DNA from: Tridacna crocea
Taxonomy: Eukaryota; Mollusca; Bivalvia; Cardiida; Cardiidae
NCBI GenBank assembly: GCA_943736015.1
Contig: OX031065.1
Location: forward strand, 48,524,992 to 48,588,991
Length of the DNA stretch: 64,000 bases
Reading direction: 5' to 3'
Position 1 is the stretch's first letter. Every line of letters begins with the position of its first letter. The notes under the pieces are model-generated. The model searched no databases, was not told the origin of the DNA, and worked only from the letters and a program-made list of their open reading frames with translations. Both the position numbers and the translations under genes were made by a program. Shown here in pieces: positions 1 through 10,300 of this stretch.

Positions 1-84
1 TGCATAGTGGAACGAAAATACGGGTTTCTTCATCTTTCAGGTACGCACAGCCGGTATAGCTTTAAGCTCACAACGTTTTGTGCA

Positions 85-130
85 GTCTGATCTTGATCTA
101 CGCCTTAGGCTAAAGGTCATACTTTCCCCC
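85..130. mobile_element. MITE-B fragment
   Basis: One arm of the B hairpin (gtgcagtctgatcttgatct) followed by degraded flank. The matching arm is missing. Confidence 0.5.
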
Positions 131-139
131 TTTAAAGGG

Positions 140-369
140 CTAACTTTTTACTAAACGACAAAATTTTAGACTTTCCCAAGATGAAAGCATTTGCAGACGA
201 CAAAATAAACATGACCCAAAAATTAAAATTTGTTAAAGGAAGGGTAGGAAACATTGTAGGAAAAGAAGAAAATGCTGGTTACCAGCATTTTCTTCTTTTC
301 CCACAATGTTTTCAACAGGCTTTTTTTCTCGGGGTCGTCTAAAGTCGGGATTGTGTGGTAAGGAGTTAA
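140..369 (-). mobile_element. MITE-A copy
   Basis: Full-length type: ends CTAA...TTAA, outer motif TACTAAACGACAAAATTTTA, central hairpin with loop GGTTACC. Both hairpin arms carry the AAGAAG variant in place of AAGGAG. Minus means the AATCCC end lies right. Confidence 0.85.
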
Positions 370-410
370 AGCTTAGTAAATACTTGTATTTATCCTTCAG
401 GTTTGACTGC

Positions 411-634
411 ACTTATTACCAACGACAAAATTATCGGTTTGTCCAAATCGAAAGCATTTGCAGACTGAAAATTTGAAAAGTAACTGAAAATTTTAAACTT
501 GTCCCGTGACAGTTAGAAAACAGTGTGGGAAAAGAAGAAAATGCTGGTTACCAGCATTTTCTCCTTTTCCCACAATGTTTTCAAAAGTTTTCTTCTACAG
601 TGTCGATAAAAGTCGGGATTGTGTGAAGGGTTAA
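411..634 (-). mobile_element. MITE-A copy
   Basis: Left end decayed (CTTATTACCAACGAC), right end GTGTGAAGGGTTAA. The central hairpin is nearly intact with one arm changed (AAGAAG) and the other consensus. Confidence 0.8.
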
Positions 635-644
635 AAGGCGGTCG

Positions 645-800
645 GAGGAGATCGATGATCAGACTGCATTTTCTGTGCAGTCTGATCTTGAAACGTGCAG
701 TCTGATCTTGAAACGTGCAGTCTGATCCTGATCTATGCGGTTCACCAAGGCTCATATTTTCCCCTTTTCCGCTGAAAGGGTTGAATGAAGAGGTCCTTCC
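645..800. mobile_element. MITE-B copy with local arm triplication
   Basis: Hairpin arms around 660-735. The right arm unit gtgcagtctgatcttgaaac is repeated in tandem about three times (from about 678 to 730), which is not seen in the other B copies. Confidence 0.6.
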
Positions 801-1100
801 TGGCTCATTGGCTATGGCGAAGGATTTTGTAAACATGGAAATCCATGTTCGATTCTGACTCGCGACGCTTTTTTTACTGTGAAATTTCAACTACCCATAT
901 ATGCGATTTTTCGAATATAACGGCTAATTCGAAATGTCTGCTGTAACAAGGAAACTCATTTCTATATTTATGTATGAAAACAATAGGCTCGCGGTAAAAT
1001 TTCTCCCGAGTTATTATTCAGGTTAACGTTATGATTTGATAGGCAAAAATACTCTCCTAAATCATCACATAATCTATCACAGAATTTATCACATAATTCA

Positions 1101-1332
1101 TCACACGACAGTTTCCTGACAAGATATGGTGTCGTCGTTAATAAAGTCATTAATATGCTTCGTATCGGAGCCGTTTTTATTGTCAATCCTGTCTGATTGT
1201 TTTTCATTGTTTGGAGTGTTATTACTATCGTAACTGTCCCTTGAGAGTTCGGAATGCTCCTCTGTTACTTGCGAAAGTATTATATCTTTCATTTGAATGG
1301 CTATCGCAGCACCAGCTCTCTTACCCAACGAT
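1101..1332 (-). CDS. exon e: last coding exon with PDZ ligand ETVV
   Basis: The acceptor ttttcttttattacag|ATCG is at 1334-1333. The first A completes an Arg codon with exon d. The exon runs to TGA at 1103-1101. The sequence is polar (SRDSYDSNNTPNNEKQSDR) and ends ISCQETVV. T at -2 and V at 0 make a class I PDZ-binding terminus. A copy of repeat family C starts only about 22 bases into the upstream intron (1357). Confidence 0.78.
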
Positions 1333-4300
1333 CTGTAATAAAAGAAAATAAATCTTTATTTCATGCTTTCCGGTAGGATATCGAGAAATAGCAGTGAAAA
1401 TATTTTTTGATCTTACATTGGTACCACCAGTGAAAATACCGATTTTCACGTTCTTGTTGCCTAGGTAAATTGCGCGTGCCTCACAACTAGATGGGAAATA
1501 TGACGTCATATACCTTACATTTTTTCGCGCTTGAGGTAATATTTTAATGCGTTGCTATACGGGAGGGGTACGCCGCGGGGAATAACGGAAAAGAACTGTA
1601 CTGGATTTTGATAAAGCTCTCCTCCTAGAAACTGTTAAAAGCACGAAATAAATAGAATACATGTATTTATTTTTTTCGGTGAAAGATCGAAATTTATTTC
1701 ATCTCGTGAACACCATAGGTAATATCTTCACGAGTGGCGCAGCCACGAGTGAAAATATTACCGATGGTGTCCACTCGATGAAATAAATTTCGATCTTTCA
1801 CAGAAAAAAAAACCCAAATATCCGCTATATTTTTAATCTATGGTGGCATATTTTTGCCATGAGATAAGAGATAGCTATCATGATAATTTTAGAAAACTAG
1901 ATCGCGATAAATTAAAGTTTTCTGGAATTTTTTATTATCGACATAGTGAAAAGATTCCTGGAAAAAAGTATCACGATAAACTAAATATTTTAACGCAAAA
2001 TTTTTCAATCGTGCACAAAGACGACATTTGAGATAAAATTATCGTAATATTGATTGTAGTTTTATTAGCTGCTTGTTATCTATAAATAGAAAATTCATCA
2101 TTTGGATTATCTCCGTAGTTTTTGACTGCAGTTAGTAAAAATTCGTATTACTGACAACTGGTAAATTTTGACAAAACTAGAAATGAACAGAAATCTGTAA
2201 AATCACAAAAACGATTCGAAATGCACCCTACAAACTACTTTTAAACCATTCAGGGAAAATGAGATCTCATTTGTTGTAGACGAAGATGTTCCGAAACCGT
2301 AATTTTCTGTTTTGTGCAAGTGTGCTGTAGCATCAATGTAATCGTAAAGTGCCGTCTCGGATTATCCTGTGCGGACTGCGCAGGCTGATCCAGAACGACA
2401 CTTTACGCAAATGTCTGAATGCCCCTTTTCACGTATTGCAAGCCAAATTATAATGACAGCCTTTTATTGATCTTCGTATCAGAGACTTACGGGATATACA
2501 ATGGGTACCTGCTTGGTAAAAATGATATGTATACCGTCATCACGTGACAGCTACTGTCCAGTTAAATTGCTAGAACCTCGATGGGGAAACACCTTACCTT
2601 CTAGTGTCGTCGTCTAACGACATCTCGTCTTCAGAGATCATTTGGATTGCGCTGTCCTTCGACTCCTGTTTACTACTATATAAACGTTTGAGCAAAAGCA
2701 GTTTCAAGGCAGCTTGTTGCAAGTGGCGCCGCACAGAGTCGGACCTGGAATGGTATGAAAAATAAGCTATAGTGAAAATTGCCGAATTCAAATCAAAACG
2801 TATTACTGCCACGAAAAGAAATATATAAACTCCATTCATATTCACCAACAATTCTTAAGAACATTCTTGGTCTTTTTCTCCAAATTTTTCCCAATTTGAA
2901 AGTAATACAAATTCTGACTGGGTGAACCAGATATTTCAGCCAATCAAAAGGTGTGTAACTTTCACATTTAGAAAATCTTAGAGAAAACAACATAGAACGT
3001 TTTTAAGAACGGGTTGGTGAATCCGGACCCGGCTGGGGTCGCATTTACCAACTATTACAGTAAAACTCCTCTATTAAGACCACTCCCTCTCGGTACTTTT
3101 AACATTTGGTCTTATTGGTGGGGTGGTCTGATTTCCGGGTTTCATACGCCTACATTTTGATATAAACCTGAGTAGACTTGTACAGGGCTAAAATGGCGTG
3201 AGTAGTAAATGCATTTGACGTAGGGGAAGCCTAAGTGCACAAATGAAAATGAAAACAACATTTTCATGTTCACTGAAAAGTTTTATTTTTCCTTTAATTT
3301 GTTAAATAAATCCACCTGTAAAAGCATGTCAATTCATAATTGCCTATTTAATGTATTTATATGTATTTTTGCTAATGCATGTCAATTCATAATTGCCTAT
3401 TTAATGTATTTATATGTATTTTTGCTTATGCATGTCAATTCATAATTGCCTATTTAATGTATTTATATGTATTTTTGCTTATACATGTACTTACGTGTTC
3501 ATGTATGGCAAATAAAGAATTGTATTGTATTTAAAACAATCATAATATCACGAGACCGAGGAAATGCCAGCGACATAACCTGGGGTCGTTTACAGAACGA
3601 ATCGAAACCGAGTCACCGAGGACATTATATATACAGACTGGTTCAAATAAGGTACAAGTTAATCAAGAGGTTTGAATCTGCAATAGAATACAATATTTGT
3701 TGAGTGGTACTTGAAGGTGGCCTGTTTCGTTGCAGTTCAAAGTTGTCAATGAACTATAATTTTGCTAAAGTGAATGATTTGTTGAACAAAAACTCCGTGA
3801 AATCCTCATTTAATGCGACGGTCTGCGGAGCATGCTGGGTGACAATGCGGATAAACCCTTGGGTACATAATCTGAGGTAGAAACACAAAGTTTGAAATAG
3901 ACAGGCAGGATTTGGGAAGAAACCAGCAACTAGTTATGTAGACTTCATTTTCATAATAACAAACTTCTTTTGTACTATTACTCTATTTGAATTTCATTGA
4001 TAAAACTGTTAACCCTTTGGCTGCTAAGCGCGACTCGCTGACCTTTTGCGGACAGTGTAGATCAAGATCAGACTGCACAGAACGTGCAGTCTGATCTTTG
4101 ATATACACTGTCCAATAAGGAGATACTATTCCCAAAAACATAACTTTGAGGCAGCAATATTTGGGTTATCAATATCTAATTGAAAATTTACTTTCAGTTG
4201 TATAGCAGGGTTCATCTTCGCAAGCCAAGGTTAACGATTCACTACGTTACTCTACCCTTGACGGATCAAACTTGATTTTTACATTCCCCCGATACGTTTT

Positions 4301-7300
4301 TTCATTGGATGCAGCCAGCTCTAACTGCAACGAATGAAATCGCTCGTCGTATTTCATCTTTGATAAAAATAGAACAAGGTCGCTACCTTCCGAATAGAAG
4401 GTAAACATGGAAACCCACGTGGATGTCTGCTTATCGCTTCATGTGTATTCGTAAGCGGTTAGTAAAACGATATTTCATTGGCTTTTAGAACTGTGGTGTA
4501 AGGGGGGGGGGGGTTAATAACCAGCATCCAATAGAGGGCGCATCGAAGGAATCTCGAAATCGGGCTCAATCAGCCAAGGTAAGATCCACGTAGTGATCGT
4601 AACCTTGGCTCGCGAAGATGAGCAGGGTTATGATTGTTTCAAGCATTTATAACATTTCGAGACTGACAATAAATATTTTCCTTACACGCAGGAATAAAAG
4701 ACTAAGAAAGATTTTACCTGTTATGTGTGTCTAGATCAGTTTGCTTTAAGGCGTTCATTGCTATTGCAACCTCATCTTTTGAAGGGTATGTGTTAAATAT
4801 CTCCACTGAAGACTCTTTGGTCTGATATGCAGAATCTTTTATGTGTCTCGGAATCGAGCAAAAAGCCTGTACATTGTTGTTCACGATAGCCTTGTCTGTA
4901 TCACACTGGCTTTTTATATCTGTTATAGAATCGTCTGTCGGAGACGGACAAGTATTTGACATTACAACTGGGTCGCTTGTTAATACTTCAGGCGCCGGAT
5001 ATACCGTGTTGTTGAAATATACTGGTGTTTGAAACACACCAGTAGAGGGTTCTTTAATACTAGATTTAGGTGAAATGAGCTGCTTTGTCCTATAATTGTC
5101 CACGTCTTCTTGCAAGTCTGTGTGGTCAGACATGCGTATACTAGACCTATATGTATCTGAAAGGAAAGATTCCATCATTTGACATTTAAACTCTTCATCC
5201 CTGCCGTGGTGAAAACTTGATGACCGATCTGATGAGCACGTCTGTCGCCGATTTATCTTGCAGGACACGCAACCATCAGAATAATGTTCTCTAGATATGT
5301 ATGCTCGGCGTTTATAGGCCGAGTCCGATATATAATCACGCTCATACCCGTCACTATCAGTGCTAGACAGTCGAGCTAAAGCTCGTTTGTGGTTCCGTTT
5401 TATTTCGCGAATTTCACTTAAACTGAGGTACCTAGATGTCGGGGAAGTATATCTTGTGGAGTATCTGGTTCGATGTAAATGTCTATGTCCGTGCCGTGTA
5501 TTGTTCCTGTCGTCCATAAAAGATTTTTTGGCACAACCACATCTATGTCGACGCTGGTGTTTCCTTCTCCCACAGTATTCATATCGCGAACAGGTGTGAG
5601 ACTGACTTCCAAATCTCTTAAGTCTATCTAAATCACTTTCATAGGAGAACGAACTTAAACTGTATTTTAATCTGTCATTACAACAGGTGCACATTCGTCC
5701 AGCGTCAAAAGACCTGTAGAGTTTTGGCAGGGCCACATCACAGTTCATTTCATTATCATTCGTCATTGAAGCTGACACATCACCGTAATTGTCAGCCTCG
5801 TGTGTTTGATCTGACAGTTTATAAAAAGAGGCACTTTTAGATTTGGAACCGTACAGTTTTCGTCTTTCCGAAGCGCTGTGTGCATATTTAGTAATCTCCT
5901 GTGACGTGGAATTTGTATTATTTGATGATACAGTGCTGGTAGACGGGTACCCGCTGTCAGGGTTTTCAAATAGTTTAGAAATTTGAAGCTGTTCATCAGA
6001 AAGTGATTTGAGCACAGATAAGCTTTTGGTTAATTTCGGAGATTCAATATTTGCAGGAGTATCCGAATCCGAACTTCTACACTCCTCGTTAAATTCGTTC
6101 ACTATACGTATTTCCGGATAGTAGTGCTGTCTATTTAAGCTTTCTTTTCTTTTATCCGGTTTTGGACTTTTTGGATCTGGATATGTGAACACTCTTTTGA
6201 TTCTCGAATCAAAGCTATTCGATGATCTCATCTCTGACGATTTCGACCGGATGATTTGTCTAGGGAGAGCTGTTACGCTCTCAATGTCTTTTGACAAATC
6301 TTCATCATCACTGAATGAAACAGCCCCACCTTGAAATCCGCATGTAATAAAATTGTCCTTCACATTTGACGTTGATCTGTCTCCATTGACACTTAGTTGG
6401 GAGAAAGTTGGTTCATTTTGTTTATCAGCTTTGTAAGAGGCAAACATTTTTAAGGCAGCTTCTCGATTGTGTTCGTTTATCACGGGAGTAGTCGGTCCGG
6501 ATATGGTACTACTACACGAGGGCTCCGATTTGTCCTGTAACAAGAGTTTTATTCTTTACCAAACGACAAAATTTTAGACTGGTCCAAATTGAAAGCATTT
6601 GCAGACGACATAAGAAAAGTGACTGACAATTTGATAGAAAACAATGTGGAAAAAGGAGAAAATGCTGGTCACCAGCATTTTCTCCTTTATTCCACAATGT
6701 TTTCAAAAGGTTTCTGTATCGCGGACGTTAAAGGTCGGGATTGTGTAGTAAAGGGTTAATTAAGACACATACGAGTCATTTTCTTAAAAGGTGTTTAATC
6801 CATCCGCGAAAAAAATAAGCCCATGTCATCCTTTCACTCTTTGACAAACAAAAACTGTACCAATAGCATTAAGTTGCCGAACCAAGTCGTCCTGCAGGAC
6901 TTCGCGGGCTGATATGAGTAGATATTATTATACTGCAGAAAAATTTCTCGTGACCTGATTGGTTAACATGCCAGGAATATATATATATATATATATATCA
7001 TGTACCCTGGTAAAAACCACGTAAAGCCAGTTTCCCTTTTGAGTGCCCCGTAAACATCACTACACTTTCAACACGTCATCCGAAATGGCGGCGTCGATCG
7101 ATCACCAGACTGCACGTTTATAAACGCATCAAAATGCACGTTTCCAAAGACGTCAGTTTCCATAGAATAGGGGCACTCAGAAGGGAATTTCTATTTCGTC
7201 AGCATACTTGATTCGTGAGATTATAAAACAGGAAAATTTCGCTTAACGCGCTTTGAAAAAGTGGAAACGTTATGGGAAAAGGAGAAAATGCTGGTTACAA

Positions 7301-10300
7301 GCATTTTCTCCTTTTCCCAGAATGTTTTCCGGAATTCCCAGCGTCTTCTATTTTTTTCCACAATATTCTAAACGCCTTTCCTTTCGGGGTCTTTGAAAGT
7401 CGGGACAGTGTAGAAAAGAGGTAAGAGTCACAATAAGGTAGTTTTATTTTTTTTTCTTGTGATCAAAGGATATAATTACGTATGTAAATTAGATCTAATT
7501 AAAATATACCAGTCAACATGACGCGATAATTTGAGCATACGACTCTGTTATCAAGGCTAAACTCAAGACTGTAATTAGGTCAATTTGGCAGGCACTAGTC
7601 GGCGGATATAGGATCGTTAGCCGTGAATTATAACCTTGCAAGCTTACTTTCTAACGCAATAATTTCTTGGAAACGATGAAAGGGTTATATAGAGGTTAAT
7701 TGTTTGTTTTTTCTGTAAAATAGAGACAAGTATAATATTACAGAGGATCGCAACCTACGAGTGAAATGATAAACTTCGTTTTTTAGAAATCCGTATTTAA
7801 CCCATTACCACACAATCCCTACTTTTGACGCCGCTGAGAAAGAAGCCTTTTGAAAACACTGTAGGAAAAGGAGAAAATGCTGGTAACCAGCATTTTCTCC
7901 TTTTCCCACAGTGTTTTCTATCCTTCCCAGAACAAATTTCGATTTTTCAGTCACCTTTATTTTGTCGTCTGCAAATGCTTTCAATTTGAACCAGCCTAAA
8001 ATTTTGTCGTCTGGTAATGAGTTAAGGTATTACAATCCTAACGCTTCTAATGCAACATGGGATAAATTTTCTTTTTAGTTGATAAATAAGGATTTATACT
8101 GATATAATATTTTTGCACATTTCTGACCGACCAGAAATTCATTTGATGTCCATCTTGAAACAATTTGTTGAGACTTTGTTATTTTTCAGAAAAGGGAGAT
8201 AATAATTATCTCCTTTTGTAATGGGAATAGAGTGACCCTAGATTTATAAATGCTAATTCTTAGATGGAAAAAATGGAAAATGTGACTCGGTCAAGGCAGT
8301 ACAATAATACTCATTTTCAATCGTAGCAACTTTTTTAGGATAGTGAGGGAGTGTAAGGATGATATGTTTTTTAACTTTAGTAAAATTTTCGTCCCAATAT
8401 CTGAAGGGCCATCTTTAAAGGTGGGTATTTAGAATTTTCACATCACACCACATTAAAAAATATATATGTCACTGAAATTTATATGAAAATCAATACAAAT
8501 TATCAGTAATTAAGAATCATAAAATCACCTAAAAAACTTTTTTGGGTGGTATTCCCTTAAAAGGCTACGTAGCCTCTTAAGCTATTTTTAGATTTCCCGC
8601 CAAAATCAAAAAAAGCATTGTGGGAATATTAAGTGACTTGCACGTGACAAATGTCTATTAAATTCCATAACATAACAAACGTAATTATTTGCCAAAATGT
8701 CTAGAACTTCGAATGCTATATTTGAAGCTTCGTCTGTTTATTTCCGGTATGTAAATGAGCGAGTTGCTCATGTAAAAATAGACCGTGTTCCCTTCAGTGT
8801 TGACTTGGGCTGTAGTAAATCTCTAATTTATCTAGTTGTCGGATGGTTTTCGACTACTGGGGTTTAATGAATGAAAATTAAAAGGCTTTGGGAGTATAAG
8901 GATAATTTTTATGTATTTTTGTAAAATTTTCGTCCCATCATCTTAAGGGCCGCCTTTAAGGCAAACCATTTATAGGTACGAAATTGGTAAAAACCGTATA
9001 TGAAAAAGCAGCATGACTTTGCATTTGGATTGCAACGGGTTGTTGTATCAGATATTTTATATCTGGGCGGGCCTTTCTGGTCCCTCGGCGCTCCTAATCA
9101 TGGCGTCAAACTTGCCTTAAGCCATCTATATGCGCTTAAAGTTCCACATCAATTGAATGAAAGTCTATTGGAAATAGTAAAAAAAGTCGGATTTGATTTT
9201 TTTTAACCCTTAACCCTTTCCCAAACGACAAACTTTTGGACTAGATCAAATTGGAAGCATATGCAGGCGACAATTTAACTCTTGCTGAAAAGATGATTTC
9301 TGTCTATGATAGGGTAGAAAACATTGTGGGAAAAGGAGAAAATGCTGGTTACCAGCATTTTCTCCTTTTCCCACAATGTTTTCAAAAAACTACTATTCCA
9401 GACCCGTAAAAACCAGGGATTGTTTGGGAAAGGGTTAAAGTGCTGAATTAAAACAAGAGACACTTTTAAAATTGGAAAATCATCTGATAAATTGCTGTAC
9501 CAAGTTTTTTCTTTACTAGAATATGTTACAAAATACTAGACAGTGTAGATCTAAGATCAGACTGCACGTTCTGTGCAGTCTGATCTTGATCTACGCTGTC
9601 CACAATAACAAATTAAGTCGGTTCCAGCGCTTTAAGGGTTAAAGATTTTCTACAGCAATTCGGTCACACATCCTAGCACTAATTATAATGCTAATGCTCG
9701 TTCTGAATTTAGAACTTAACTCATTACCAAACGACAAAATTTTAGGCTTGTCCAAATCGAAAGTATTAGCAGACGACGAAAATAAAAGTGCCTGGAAATT
9801 TGAAATTTGTTTTGTGCATGGTAGAAAACATTGTGGGAAAAGGAGAAAATGCTGGTTACCAGCATTTTCTTCTTTACCCAGAATGTTTTCTAAAGGCTTA
9901 TTTCTCAGAGTCGTCAAAAGTAGGGATTGTGTGGTAATGGGTTAAACCATTTCTGACTGGTTAAGGCAATAAAAAACCAGACTCCCCTAGAACTAAGAAA
10001 ATTACTCGAAATTTCCAAAATTAGGATAAAATTACAAAAAGAGCTATGGAATGCGAATTCTGTCCTAGTAACCAAGCAATTTTCCACAGATGATTGACAA
10101 ATGCTAATTCGCATTCAATTTATGAGCTTTTGCACACATTTTAGTTTTCAGTTGCACACATTTTAGTGATCAGTGTTTTCCCTGCTTTGACTTTTTTTTT
10201 AAAGAAATATCAGGATTTTGATTTTCAAGTTTATTGAGAAAAGACGACAGTTTTGGCAATACGGCAAGCATAAGGCATTGTCGTTATATTTTTGCCATCT

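Noticed and set aside
6541-6543. Apparent start of the 609-codon frame
   Set aside because: The codon is TTG inside the intron. A splice acceptor (TTACAG) at 6535 makes the first exon base 6534, so it is not a start.
8346-8960. Direct repeats flanking H1 as LTRs
   Set aside because: The shared stretch of about 70 bases (GTAAAATTTTCGTCCCA) lies outside one end and inside the other, without primer sites or coding content. Better explained by two related element ends side by side.
9275-9463. Recurring short frames reading MLVTSIFSFSHNVF across the window
   Set aside because: They are the hairpin arms of MITE-A read in frame. Conservation follows the DNA hairpin, not a protein.
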